A DNA stretch of 64,000 nt from the NCBI RefSeq assembly GCF_000422625.1, contig NZ_KE383895.1, forward strand, positions 304,968 through 368,967, written 5' to 3'. A model generated the notes under the pieces. The model saw only the letters and a program-made list of their open reading frames with translations. It did not search any database and was not told the DNA's origin. The first letter of the stretch is position 1. Each line of letters opens with the position of its first letter. The position numbers and the translations under genes are program-made. Origin of the DNA: Adlercreutzia mucosicola DSM 19490. Its GTDB lineage: Bacteria; Actinomycetota; Coriobacteriia; Coriobacteriales; Eggerthellaceae. Shown here in pieces: positions 53,687 through 62,574 of the stretch.

Positions 53687-54913
53687 ATGGAGTACATACC
53701 TCGAGATATTGAGGGGGAGTTTCTCGCCTATGCATCGGAGTTCCCCATTGTGCTGCTTACGGGAATGAGGCAGTGTGGTAAGTCGACGATGCTCAACCGT
53801 CTGGCCGACGCGGATCGATCGGTAGTTACGCTTGATGATTTGCAAGAACGACAACTGGCGCAAAGCGATCCGCAACTCTTTCTCCAACTCCACGAACCTC
53901 CTCTTGTCATTGACGAGGTTCAGTACGCGCCCGAATTGTTTCCGTATCTGAAGATATTTGCGGATGAGCATCCTGAGGCGGTAGGCGCCGTGTGGCTTAC
54001 CGGCTTGCAGCCCTTCCCGCTGATGAGGCTCGCTGGCGAATCGTTGGCAGGTCGAGTGGGCATCCTCCATATGTACCCACTTTCGCAGCATGAGCTTTAT
54101 GGGCACGGCCCTCTTGAGAAATTTGATTTGACGATTCCCGCCTTAAAAGAGCGACTTGCCGAGCGCAAGAGCGCGCTGCTCCCAGAAATCTATCGCCGGG
54201 CATTCCAAGGATGGATGCCCGCTGTGGCCAATGGGAGAAGCGGGAATCCAGGTCGCTATTACAGCAGCTATATGCAAACTTATGTTGAGCGCGATGTGAG
54301 AGACCTGGACAAGGGCGCCGATGTGGTCCAGTTTGCCAAGTTCATGGCTGCCGTTGCTGCTCAAGTGGGCCAATTGCTCAATTTGGAGTCGCTCGCTCGC
54401 GATGTGGATATTCCCCGGGCCAAGGCCCAAGAATGGCTGGGCATTTTGCAGCAGTCGGATATCGTCTTTCTGCTCCATCCCTACTCGAACAATGCCCTTA
54501 AACGTGCGATCAAAACACCCAAGGTGTACTTCACCGATACGGGGCTGGCGGCATGGCTTGGGCGGTGGAGTTCCCCCCAGACGTTGGAGGCGGGAGCGCT
54601 GAGTGGGCAGATATTTGAGAATTACGTTGTTGCGGAATTAGTAAAGAGCGTGGGAAACAGCGGCGACAATGCGTTGCTGTGGTTCTATCGTGATCGGGAT
54701 GCGCGGGAGATTGATGTTGTCATGGAGCGCGATGGCAAGCTCTATCCCATCGAGATCAAGCGAAGCGCCAATCCTCAAAAGCGAGATGTGAAAGCGTTCG
54801 ATCTTCTCGAGCGCTCACTCCTTACGGTGGGGGAAGGGGCCCTTGTGTGCATGAAAGAGCAGTTGGGTGCCCTCGATAGCACGTGCTTGGTCGTACCCGC
54901 TTGGGGTATCTGA
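53687..54913 (+). CDS. AAA ATPase with DUF4143 domain
   Basis: This 408-residue protein has Walker A GMRQCGKST (residues 26-34), Walker B PLVIDEVQYAPEL (about 81-93), sensor FLTG-like VWLTG, and a C-terminal DUF4143 region with a PD-(D/E)xK-like nuclease core (AREIDVVMERDGKLYPIEIK). Proteins of this type are common in anaerobes and mobile regions, and their role is not established. Low GC and position next to Wadjet suggest it belongs to the accessory island. ATG 53687 follows AAAGAGG. Confidence 0.85.
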   Translation: MEYIPRDIEGEFLAYASEFPIVLLTGMRQCGKSTMLNRLADADRSVVTLDDLQERQLAQSDPQLFLQLHEPPLVIDEVQYAPELFPYLKIFADEHPEAVGAVWLTGLQPFPLMRLAGESLAGRVGILHMYPLSQHELYGHGPLEKFDLTIPALKERLAERKSALLPEIYRRAFQGWMPAVANGRSGNPGRYYSSYMQTYVERDVRDLDKGADVVQFAKFMAAVAAQVGQLLNLESLARDVDIPRAKAQEWLGILQQSDIVFLLHPYSNNALKRAIKTPKVYFTDTGLAAWLGRWSSPQTLEAGALSGQIFENYVVAELVKSVGNSGDNALLWFYRDRDAREIDVVMERDGKLYPIEIKRSANPQKRDVKAFDLLERSLLTVGEGALVCMKEQLGALDSTCLVVPAWGI

Positions 54914-55074
54914 GCGAAGACGATTGGTGAAGCGAGGGTAGTGGTGGCGTGGATGCCGGGCGGAAAGCGGGGGGTGTCTCTATAGTTTTGTCAACCCCTT
55001 GGCTGGCTCGGTGCAGCAGGGATTCGGGCGCACCGAGCCAGGCCCCCTCCGGGGGCCGCGGATCGGTGCGGCGC

Positions 55075-56252
55075 CTACGCGACGGGCTCCTCGTAGGGCC
55101 TCGGGTTCCTCATGATGGCCCAGATCACCTTGAGCCTCTTGCGCGCCACCGCCTTGAGGGCGGCGTTGTGCCGCATGTTCCTCGCCCGGCACTCCTCGTA
55201 GTACCTCCCGAACCTGTTCCCGGTGCCGACCAGCGAGTTGCAGGAGAATATGAGCAGGTTCTTCAGGGTCTTGTTCCCGCCGCGCTGCGGCCTGGCCGAC
55301 CTGACGCTCGTGCCCGACTGGCTGTCGGCCGGGGCGACCCCGCAGTAGCTCGCGAGCTCGTCGTGGCTGGGGAGCAGCGAGACGTCGACGGCGGCGACCA
55401 GGGCGGCGGCCGTCTTCGGGCCGGCGCCCGGCACCGTGAGCAGGCAGCGGCGCGTCTCGTCGGACTCCAGCTCGGCGGCCATCAGGGCCCGCAGCTCGGA
55501 CGCCTCCCCGTCCAGCGCAAGGATGCCGCGGGCGAGCATGCGGGCGAGCGCCCCCTCCGCCGGAGCCGACGGCCTCCCGGCCGACGCCGAGGCCGCGAGC
55601 GCGCCCCAGAGCCGCGAGCTGGCCGCCCGCGAGGCGCCGCCCGCCCGCTCGGCCACCGCCCTGAACCGCCTGATGCCCGCCTCGGCGCAGTCCGCCGGCC
55701 CCCCGATCTCGGCCAGCACCGCCGTGTGCCAGGCGCGGGAGGGGTCGACGGCGGCCTCCGGCGCGGGATCGGCCTCCAGGAGCACCGCCCGCAGGCGGTT
55801 CTTCGCCTGGGTTCTCGACCTCGTGCAGAAGTCCAGCTGGGAGGCCGGCAGCCGGACGGAGGCCGCCCGCGGGGCCTCCTCGGCGAGCGGCCTCAGCACG
55901 TGGGGCGTCCCCAGCGCGGCCCTCGCGATCACCTCGGCGTCTATGCGGTCGGTCTTGGCCACGCCGGCCTCGGCGTCGCGCAGGGCCTTCTCGGCCGATC
56001 CCGGCAGGTAGGCGACCGGGTTGCCGGCGGCGCGGGCCCTCGCGGCGGCCAGCGCGCCGATGTTGCGCTTCTGGTCGACCACCACCAGCGCCCCGAGCCC
56101 GCGCGCGCCAGCACGGCGTCCACGCCGGCCGCCCTGTTGGCGACCCGCCCGCTCAGGACCACGCGCCCCGAGGAGTCGATGCCGCGGGCCCAGTGCGACG
56201 CCTTGCCGACGTCGAGGCCGAGCACCGCCGCGGTTGTGCCCCTCTCTTCCAT
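55075..56252 (-). pseudogene. IS110-family transposase with a one-base frameshift
   Basis: Read from ATG 56252 (ribosome site GGAGAGG), the first frame gives AAVLGLDVGKASHWARGID, the RuvC-like DEDD start, up to VDAVLARAG. The continuation VVVDQKRNIGALAAARARA, KTDRIDAEVIARAAL and the C-terminal PGAGPKTAAALVAAVDVSLL plus QSGTS (the serine of the Tnp domain) is in another frame. The switch is in a GC run near 56098-56110. The total of 1178 bp is one base short of 393 codons, consistent with a single deletion. Intact, it would be a 392-residue recombinase. It could be a true pseudogene or a sequencing error. Confidence 0.85.
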
Positions 56253-56475
56253 GATGTATCCTCTCCGAAGGCCGGCCGGCCGGTCCCGCCGCGGGCCCGC
56301 GACACCCACATTACCCGGCCGTGGCGCCGCGCGCCCGGCAGATCTCTATCAGTCGTCCGCCCGCGGCCTGGCCGCGCCGGTGGCAACACCCCCCGGGCCT
56401 TCTGGAGGGGCAGGGGCGAAGGGCCATCCGGCGCGGCCGGCCAGCAGCCCGTCAGGGCCGCCCCCATCGTAGCCT
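56253..56475 (-). ncRNA. Likely bridge RNA region of the IS110 element
   Basis: IS110-group elements encode a structured bridge RNA in the non-coding end upstream of the transposase, which pairs with target and donor DNA. This about 220-bp GC-rich stretch upstream of the start has several inverted repeats (for example GGCCGGCCGGCC-type and CCCGGGCC-type). I infer the RNA lies here by position only; its loops were not delimited. Confidence 0.35.
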
Positions 56476-56495
56476 CCTCGCAATGGAAGATAAAG

Positions 56496-56520
56496 AGAGC
56501 CGCCCTTGCGGGGCGGCTCT
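56496..56520 (-). terminator. Rho-independent terminator of the LuxR regulator gene
   Basis: A perfect 10-bp stem AGAGCCGCCC/GGGCGGCTCT with a five-base loop, followed on the minus strand by CTTTATCTT, 69 bp beyond the regulator stop. Confidence 0.75.
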
Positions 56521-56588
56521 AACTGTAATGGGGCGGCGGACGGGCGCCACTTGCCAGTAAGGCGCGAGTGCGCCTGACTCTGCGGTCG

Positions 56589-58298
56589 CTACCGTCCTTC
56601 GGGATCGAAGCTCTCTACGAGCTCGATCAGCTCTTGGCGCTTGTGGATGTCGAGCTTGGTGTAGATGCGCTTGGAATGGGTGCGGATGGTGTTCTCGGAC
56701 ACCACGAGGATCTCGGCGATGCGAGCGACGGAATTGCCGCGGGCGATGAGCTCGGCCACCTCGGTTTCGCGAGCCGACAGGCCGTAGTGGTCGCGCACCA
56801 TGGCCATCTGCTTGGAGAATCGGTCGCGGAACTCGCCCGGGCTGTGGGGCCGCTTCTCGGGCTCCTCCTTCTCCGAAGCCGTTTCCACGTCAGCCCCGCC
56901 CGCCCTGCCGATCGCGGACGCCCCGCTCGCCCTGCCGATCGCGGCCGCCCCGGTCGCCCCGCCAACGGCGGCTCCCGCGCCGGGTTCGGCCACCTTGCCG
57001 ACCGTGACCGCCCTGCCAGGCTCGCTCGCTGCCGCACCGCTTTCCCCGGCGGCCTCCTCGGTGCGGGGTGCGCCCTTGCGCCGCAGGGCCAAAAGCTCGA
57101 TCTCGTTGGCGCGACTCGGCGCGAGCGCCTGGCGGAAGCCGCCCTGGCCGATGAAGTACATCAGTCCCAGCAGATAGATGGCCACCACGGCCACCAGCAC
57201 CACCGAGGGAATGTCGAACACCATGAGCGACTCCACGTAGTGGCCACCGATAAAACCCACATCGTGCAGGGCGTACACGATGCCGCCGAAGATACCGTAG
57301 ATGAACACGGGGTTGATCCCGCCATCGCGCGAGACCTGGGCGCACTGGATCATCATCAGCATGATGGCCACGCTCCACAGCGCGTACAGCACGGCGGCCA
57401 GCATGCGGGCGTAGCCCGAGCCCAAAAGAGGCAGCAGCAGAAACGCGGTGGTGACCAGGGGGAAGAAGATGCGGTAGGCGTTCCATACGTTGAAGCGCAG
57501 GTTCTTCACCATCCAGGCGGCCAGCAGGGTCAGGGCCGCCACCAGCGTGGCGCCCATGGAAAGCACGTTCACAAGCGATCCCACCGACGGATCGACCACG
57601 GCCAGCGACCGCATGACGCCGGTGCAGAACCCCAGCGCTCCGATGGCCAGGGCCGTGCGCCACACATGGGAGATGATGTGGCGGTAGGTGCGCGGATGCT
57701 CGCGGGGCACGTCCTCGAACATGGGCTGATCCAGGTTGATGGTGCGGCTTTTCAGCACCACGGCCAGGCTGAACAGGGGCAGGAACACGAGCGGAATGAG
57801 GTAGGCCGTAACCGCCACGGGAATAAGGTACAGCGCGAAGTACAGAACGGCCGCCCAGGCCGTGCCCGCGATGAGGCTCTGGTTGCCCTCGCGTGCGTCC
57901 TGGCTGGCGAACAGCCGCTGCCACAGCATGTAGAAGCCGGCCGATCCCAGCCCCAAAAGGCCGCCGCCTGCAAACGACAGCGGCAGCGCCCAAGCCCGGA
58001 AGTAGATGGCCCCGATCAGCAGGCACCACCCCAGCATGTAGGGAGCCACCACCACCTTCACCAGAAAACTGCGCGTCTGGGCGGGAAACAGGTAGGTGCC
58101 CACGGCACTGGCAAGAAAGCTGAGCGCGAATGCGAGCGACTGGGCCAGGAAGAACCAGAACAGCACCTCGGAAGTTTGGAAGTCGATGGGCAGAAACGGG
58201 AACGAGCCGCCCCACACGCTGGCGGCGTTGATGGCAAGGAACAGCCCATAGCCCAGCGAGGCCACGTTGGGCCGCAATGCGCTTGCCAATGTCGGCAT
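56589..58298 (-). CDS. LuxR-type regulator with multi-helix membrane domain
   Basis: This 569-residue protein has about twelve membrane helices in its first 390 residues, an Ala/Gly/Arg linker with small tandem repeats (GRASGASAIGRAGGA), and a C-terminal LuxR helix-turn-helix (LSARETEVAELIARGNSVAR, then IAEILVVSENTIRTHSKRIY) near residues 505-560. Such regulators are abundant in Eggerthellaceae, usually beside molybdenum oxidoreductase operons, as here, where it is divergent from dmsA. The membrane part may sense a respiratory substrate. ATG 58298 starts MPTLASALRPN; the longer open frame reaches into the dms promoter. Confidence 0.88.
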   Translation of the reverse strand: MPTLASALRPNVASLGYGLFLAINAASVWGGSFPFLPIDFQTSEVLFWFFLAQSLAFALSFLASAVGTYLFPAQTRSFLVKVVVAPYMLGWCLLIGAIYFRAWALPLSFAGGGLLGLGSAGFYMLWQRLFASQDAREGNQSLIAGTAWAAVLYFALYLIPVAVTAYLIPLVFLPLFSLAVVLKSRTINLDQPMFEDVPREHPRTYRHIISHVWRTALAIGALGFCTGVMRSLAVVDPSVGSLVNVLSMGATLVAALTLLAAWMVKNLRFNVWNAYRIFFPLVTTAFLLLPLLGSGYARMLAAVLYALWSVAIMLMMIQCAQVSRDGGINPVFIYGIFGGIVYALHDVGFIGGHYVESLMVFDIPSVVLVAVVAIYLLGLMYFIGQGGFRQALAPSRANEIELLALRRKGAPRTEEAAGESGAAASEPGRAVTVGKVAEPGAGAAVGGATGAAAIGRASGASAIGRAGGADVETASEKEEPEKRPHSPGEFRDRFSKQMAMVRDHYGLSARETEVAELIARGNSVARIAEILVVSENTIRTHSKRIYTKLDIHKRQELIELVESFDPEGR

Positions 58299-58431
58299 TC
58301 CTCTGCTCGTCTTACGGCCCGCCCCGCGTTCCTTCTCGGGCAAAAGTATACTGGGTCGCGTGCGGGCTGAAAACAGGGAGTGGGAAATTGGGCCGGGATT
58401 CACAAGGCGATGAGCTGGGAAAACGAGAAAT

Positions 58432-58477
58432 TCACATGGGTTATGTGACACGGAGCCCGGCGCTGCTGACATAAAAT
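58432..58477 (+). promoter_or_regulatory. dms operon promoter with LuxR-type dyad
   Basis: TCACAT-GGGTT-ATGTGA (58432-58448) is a perfect inverted repeat. A -10-like TAAAAT lies at 58472-58477, so the dyad ends next to the -35 position, the usual place for an activator. The divergent LuxR regulator is the natural candidate. It is not the CRP consensus, whose half sites are in the opposite order. Confidence 0.5.
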
Positions 58478-58571
58478 CAACACCGCCTGAAGCGCACGAG
58501 GGCGCTTGGGCAGGTCCCGGGGAAGCGCGTAGGGAAGGCGCTTTCCAACGTGTACAAGAGAGGGAGGAACC

Positions 58572-61004
58572 ATGACGAACCATGAGAAGACGTCAGTGTC
58601 GCGTCGCACGTTCGTGAAGGGTTCGGCGCTGGCCGGTTTGGGCGCAGCCGCCATGGGCACCGCGTCGCTGTTCGGATGCGCGCCGGCCGCCGAAAGCACC
58701 GGCGAGCTGGCCGATACCGGCGAGGCGGTTGCCGACACCATCGTCTGGACGCACTGCGCGGTGAACTGCGGCAGCTGCTGCGCGCTGCAGTGCCACGTCC
58801 AGGATGGCGAGATCAAGTACGTCGAGTCCGACAACACCGGCTCGGCCGAGCTGGGCGAGCCCCAGCTGCGCGCCTGCCTGCGCGGCCGCTCCATCCGCCG
58901 CTGGCTGCAGAGCCCCGATCGCCTGAACAAGCCGCTCAAGCGCGTGGGCAAGCGCGGCGAGGGCAAGTTCGAGGAAATCTCCTGGGAAGAGGCCCTGGAC
59001 ACCATCGCGTCCGAGATGAAGCGCATCCGCGAGACCTACGGCGACGAGGCCATGACCTCGCACTATTCCTCTGGTGTGTGCCAGGGCCAGGTGCAGGCCA
59101 ACCCGGTGAAGCGCCTGCTGAACCTGACCGGCGGCTTCTTGAACTACTACGGCTCCTACAGCTCGGCCCACATTTCCGCGGCGGGCACCTACACCTACGG
59201 CGGCGGTACCTACGGCAGCTCGTTTCTGACCATCCAGCCCGGTCAGCTCGTGGTGCTGTTCGGCGACAGCCCCGCTGACACCCGCATGGGCGGTGGCGGC
59301 CACACCCACGACTTCGCCTACATTCGCGAGACCACCGACTGCCGCGTCATCACCATCGACCCGCGCATGACCGACACCACCTGCGGCCAGGGCGGCGAGT
59401 GGATTCCCATCCGTCCCGGCACCGACGGCGCTCTGTGCGCGGCTCTGGCCTACGAGATCATCAACAACGGCTGGGCCGACGAGGAATTCCTGCACACCTA
59501 CTGCGTGGGCTACGACGAGGAGACCCTGCCCGAGTCCGCCAAGGGCAAGAACGCCTCCTACAAGGACTACATCCTGGGCACCGGTCCCGACGCCACCCCG
59601 AAGACCCCGGCGTGGGCCGCGGCCATCACGCTCATCCCCGAGCAGCGCATCATCGACCTGGCCCGCGAGATGCACGAGTCCGACCCGGTCTACATCGGCC
59701 AGGGCTACGGCCCCCAGCGCCGCGCCAACGGCGAGATCACGGCTCGCGCCATCATGGTGCTGCCCCAGCTGCTGGGCCAGATCGGCAAGCCGGGCATGAA
59801 CGACGGCCGCCGCGAGGGCTGCGCCAGCGTGGGTCTGGGCATGCTGCCCACGGGCGAGAACCCCGTGACCACCAACATCCCCACCTTCGAGTGGCCCAAC
59901 GCCATCCTGCACGGCGAAGAGCTGACCGCCCTGAACGCCGGCGTGCAGGGCGCCGACAAGATGTCCTCCTCCATCAAGTTCATCTGGAACTACGCGGGCA
60001 ACTGCCTGACCAACCAGCATTCCGACATCAACCTGACCCACGACATTCTGGCCGATGAGAGCCTCGTGGAGTTCATCGTGACCTCGGAAGTGTTCATGAC
60101 CGACTCGGCGAAGTACTCCGACATCATCATCCCCGACCTCACCTCGCAGGAGCAGATCAGCATTTCGTCCGACGGCTATTCCGACAACATGATCGCCGTC
60201 ATCTTCGGCGCCCCGGTCTACGAGCCGAAGTTCGAGCGCCGCGGCATCTACGAGGTGTGCGCCGATCTGGCCGAGCGTTTGGGCGTGGGCGACGAGTTCA
60301 CCGAGGGCAAGACCCGCGAGGATTGGCTGCGCGAGATCTACGACGAGGCCCGTACCGCGAATGCCGAGAAGGGCATGGACATGCCCACGTGGGACGAGGG
60401 CTACGCCATGGGCGTGTGGAAGATGAAGCCCGAGCCCATCGTGAAGCTGGCCGACTTCGTGGAGGATCCGGTGGCCAACGCGCTGCCGACGCCTTCCGGC
60501 AAGATCGAGATCTATTCCGAGACCCTGGCCGGTTTCGAGGCCACCTGGGAGCTGGCCGAGGACGAGGTGGTCACCGCGTTGCCTATCTACGATCCCGGCT
60601 TTTTGGGCTACGAGGCCTGCACCGAGGAGTACCCGCTGCAGATCACGGGCTTCCACTACAAGGCCCACACCCATTCCAGCTATGCCAACAACGAGGTGAT
60701 CCAGACGGCGGCCCAGCACGTGGCGTGGGTGAACCCGGTGGACGCCGAGGCTCGCGGCATCAAGGACGGCGACACCATCCGCGTGTTCAACGACTGCGGC
60801 GAGATTCGCATCGAGGCCAAGGTGACGCCGCGCGTCATCCCCGGCAATGTGAGCATTCCCCAGGGCATGTGGCACGATGCCGACATGGCCGGCGACCGCG
60901 TGGACCATGGCGGCTGCATCAACACGCTGACGAAGTACCGTCCCACGCCTCTGGCGAAGGCGAACCCGCAGCACAGCAACATCGGCCAGATCGCCAAGGC
61001 GTAA
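58572..61004 (+). CDS. DMSO-reductase-family molybdopterin oxidoreductase, catalytic subunit (DmsA-like)
   Basis: This 810-residue protein has a twin-arginine signal (SRRTFVKGSA, residues 10-19), four cluster cysteines (HCAVNCGSCC and ACLRGR, residues 62-102), and molybdopterin-binding segments typical of DmsA (GDSPADTRMGGGGHTHD; ITGFHYKAHTHSSYAN; NVSIPQGMW). The Mo ligand is probably the Ser in YGSYSSAHI (residue about 197), as in DMSO reductases. It acts outside the membrane, reducing S- or N-oxides or other acceptors; substrate unknown. It needs MobBA cofactor and TorD help. ATG 58572 follows GGGAGGA. Confidence 0.92.
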   Translation: MTNHEKTSVSRRTFVKGSALAGLGAAAMGTASLFGCAPAAESTGELADTGEAVADTIVWTHCAVNCGSCCALQCHVQDGEIKYVESDNTGSAELGEPQLRACLRGRSIRRWLQSPDRLNKPLKRVGKRGEGKFEEISWEEALDTIASEMKRIRETYGDEAMTSHYSSGVCQGQVQANPVKRLLNLTGGFLNYYGSYSSAHISAAGTYTYGGGTYGSSFLTIQPGQLVVLFGDSPADTRMGGGGHTHDFAYIRETTDCRVITIDPRMTDTTCGQGGEWIPIRPGTDGALCAALAYEIINNGWADEEFLHTYCVGYDEETLPESAKGKNASYKDYILGTGPDATPKTPAWAAAITLIPEQRIIDLAREMHESDPVYIGQGYGPQRRANGEITARAIMVLPQLLGQIGKPGMNDGRREGCASVGLGMLPTGENPVTTNIPTFEWPNAILHGEELTALNAGVQGADKMSSSIKFIWNYAGNCLTNQHSDINLTHDILADESLVEFIVTSEVFMTDSAKYSDIIIPDLTSQEQISISSDGYSDNMIAVIFGAPVYEPKFERRGIYEVCADLAERLGVGDEFTEGKTREDWLREIYDEARTANAEKGMDMPTWDEGYAMGVWKMKPEPIVKLADFVEDPVANALPTPSGKIEIYSETLAGFEATWELAEDEVVTALPIYDPGFLGYEACTEEYPLQITGFHYKAHTHSSYANNEVIQTAAQHVAWVNPVDAEARGIKDGDTIRVFNDCGEIRIEAKVTPRVIPGNVSIPQGMWHDADMAGDRVDHGGCINTLTKYRPTPLAKANPQHSNIGQIAKA

Positions 61005-61019
61005 CGAGGGGAGTGAATT

Positions 61020-61643
61020 ATGACTCAGTACGGTTTCCATTTCGACGGCACGCGCTGCACCGGCTGCAAGACCTGCGTGCTGGCGTGCAAGGACAAGAAC
61101 GACCTTGCCAACGACATCAACTTCCGCAATATTCACGAGTACGGCGGCGGCGACTGGACCCAGGATGCGGCCGGCTGCTGGACCAACGACGCGTTCGTGT
61201 ACCATGTGTCGGTGGCCTGCAACCATTGCGACAAGCCCATCTGCATGGCGAACTGCCCCCAGGGCGCCATCTCGAAGGACGAGGAAACGGGCGAGGTGAA
61301 GAGCGATCCCGAGACCTGCATCGGGTGCGGCACCTGCATGAATTCCTGCCCCTACGGCGCGCCGAAGGTGGATGCGGAGCAGATGAAGTCGGTGAAGTGC
61401 AACATGTGCGCCGACCGCGTGGCCGCAGGTGCCCAGCCCATCTGCGTGGAGGCTTGCCCGCTGCGCGCCCTGGACTTCGGCGACATTGCCGATCTGCGCG
61501 CCAAGTACGGCGACCTGTCCGAGATCGCGCCTCTGCCGGCGGCCAGCGAGACCGAGCCCAACCTGGTGATTACGGCTCCGGTGAACGGCAAGCCCGTCGA
61601 CGACAAGTCCGGCGCGCTGCTGAACCCGCGCGAGATTCTGTAA
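61020..61643 (+). CDS. DmsB-like four-cluster ferredoxin subunit
   Basis: This 207-residue Fe-S protein passes electrons from the membrane anchor to DmsA. Four cysteine groups are clear: CTGCKTCVLACKD (residues 12-24), CNHCDKPICMANCP, CIGCGTCMNSCPYGAPK and CNMCADRVAAGAQPICVEACP. Length and layout match E. coli DmsB. It lies 15 bp after dmsA in the same transcription unit. A second protein of identical length and plan is encoded 113 bp downstream. Confidence 0.93.
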   Translation: MTQYGFHFDGTRCTGCKTCVLACKDKNDLANDINFRNIHEYGGGDWTQDAAGCWTNDAFVYHVSVACNHCDKPICMANCPQGAISKDEETGEVKSDPETCIGCGTCMNSCPYGAPKVDAEQMKSVKCNMCADRVAAGAQPICVEACPLRALDFGDIADLRAKYGDLSEIAPLPAASETEPNLVITAPVNGKPVDDKSGALLNPREIL

Positions 61644-61693
61644 GCGGTTCCGGGGAGCTGTGGGCATGAAACCCTGGCTCCCGTGGTAGGATG

Positions 61694-61735
61694 GTCGGCG
61701 GTTCGAGTTTGTCTCGGGCCGCCGACGTCTATAGT
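61694..61735 (+). promoter_or_regulatory. Long hairpin plus -10 box between the two dmsB genes
   Basis: GTCGGCGGTTCGAG (61694-61707) pairs along all 14 positions (two G-T wobbles) with CTCGGGCCGCCGAC (61713-61726), with a five-base TTTGT loop. A -10-like TATAGT (61730-61735) follows immediately. It may terminate or process the dmsAB message and start a second transcript for dmsB2-torD-dmsC. Confidence 0.55.
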
Positions 61736-61756
61736 GAGCGGGGAAGGGGGGCGACC

Positions 61757-62380
61757 GTGCAGTACGGGTTCCATTTCAACGGCCAGCGCTGTACCGGCTG
61801 CAAGACCTGCATGCTCGCCTGCAAAGATTTTCACGATCTCGGCTACGACGTGGCCTTTCGCCAAGTGTACGAATATGGTGGCGGCACGTGGGAAAAAGAC
61901 GCGGAAGGCGCTCTTTCCCAGGACTGCTTCACCTACTACGTATCGGTGGCCTGCAACCACTGTGCGAAGCCGGTCTGCGTGAAAGTGTGTCCCACCGGCG
62001 CCATGCACAAGGACGACCGCGGGATTGTAACCGTGGACGGCCAGCGCTGCATCGGCTGCGGCTACTGCGCGCTTTCCTGTCCCTACCGGGCGCCGAAGGT
62101 CGATCGCGAGGCAGGTCATTCTGCTAAGTGCGACCTCTGCGCGGATCGGCTGGATGCGGGGAAGTCGCCCATCTGCGTGGAGGCCTGCCCGCTGCGTGCC
62201 CTGGACTTCGGCGAGGTGGGCGACTTGCGGGCGCGCTACGGTACGGTGGCCGACTTGGCGCCGCTGCCGTCCGCGTCGGTAACCTCCCCCCATGTGGTGA
62301 TCACGCTTCCCCGGTGTTTGGAAGACGAGCCCTCCCGCGCGGGGACCGGAGAAATACAGAACCGCCGCGAGATCGTGTAG
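61757..62380 (+). CDS. Second DmsB-like four-cluster ferredoxin subunit
   Basis: Also 207 residues, this paralogue of the upstream protein keeps all four cysteine groups (CTGCKTCMLACKD, CNHCAKPVCVKVCP, CIGCGYCALSCPYRAPK, CDLCADRLDAGKSPICVEACP) but diverges between them. GTG 61757 is chosen because GAAGGGGGGCGACC precedes it and it aligns exactly with the first copy's start (QYGFHFNGQRC). It may serve an alternative catalytic subunit encoded elsewhere or the DmsC anchor downstream. It has its own hairpin and possible promoter. Confidence 0.9.
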   Translation: MQYGFHFNGQRCTGCKTCMLACKDFHDLGYDVAFRQVYEYGGGTWEKDAEGALSQDCFTYYVSVACNHCAKPVCVKVCPTGAMHKDDRGIVTVDGQRCIGCGYCALSCPYRAPKVDREAGHSAKCDLCADRLDAGKSPICVEACPLRALDFGEVGDLRARYGTVADLAPLPSASVTSPHVVITLPRCLEDEPSRAGTGEIQNRREIV

Positions 62381-62412
62381 CGCGGGGCATGGGGCGGGGC
62401 CGCGGCTGTGAC

Positions 62413-62469
62413 GCGGGATGAGGCGGCGGCCCGTATCATCCCGCAGGGGGCTTCAGCCCGCCCGCGCGA
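62413..62469. repeat. Hairpin and REP-like copy 4 between dmsB2 and torD
   Basis: GCGGGATGA/TCATCCCGC (62413-62421 with 62436-62444) forms a perfect hairpin directly joined to a REP-like GGGGGCTTCAGCCCGCCCGC (62446-62465). A short local direct repeat (TGCGGGCGGCCGA) follows to 62535. The 194-bp gap has no gene. It may trim or stabilise the mRNA. Confidence 0.55.
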
Positions 62470-62574
62470 GTCGCTCGCAGTTGCGGGCGGCCGAAGCAGG
62501 ACGGCTGCGTCCGTGGCTGCGGGCGGCCGAGAGGGGCGCTGGGACAAGCGCTAAGACCAGTGAAAGGAACGGGT

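Larger units (their letters stand above)
54970..56475 (-). mobile_element. IS110-family insertion sequence
   Basis: A very GC-rich block of about 1.5 kb containing one IS110-type transposase gene, with hairpins at the 3' side (GGCTCGGTGC/GCACCGAGCC, about 55008-55042; GGCCCCC/GGGGGCC after it) and a non-coding 5' side. IS110 elements lack terminal inverted repeats, so the ends are estimates: the 5' side must stop before the terminator at 56496. TCTCTAT occurs at 54976 and 56345 and could mark related junction sequence. It sits between the DUF4143 gene and the LuxR gene. Confidence 0.7.

Noticed and set aside
58432-58448. CRP/FNR site in the dms promoter
   Set aside because: CRP needs TGTGA-N6-TCACA and FNR TTGAT-N4-ATCAA; here the half sites are in the reverse order with a 5-bp spacer.
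58593-61667. A 1024-codon open frame antisense to dmsA-dmsB
   Set aside because: The plus-strand genes have unmistakable motifs. The antisense frame is His/Gly/Val-rich low-complexity sequence produced by GC-rich third codon positions.
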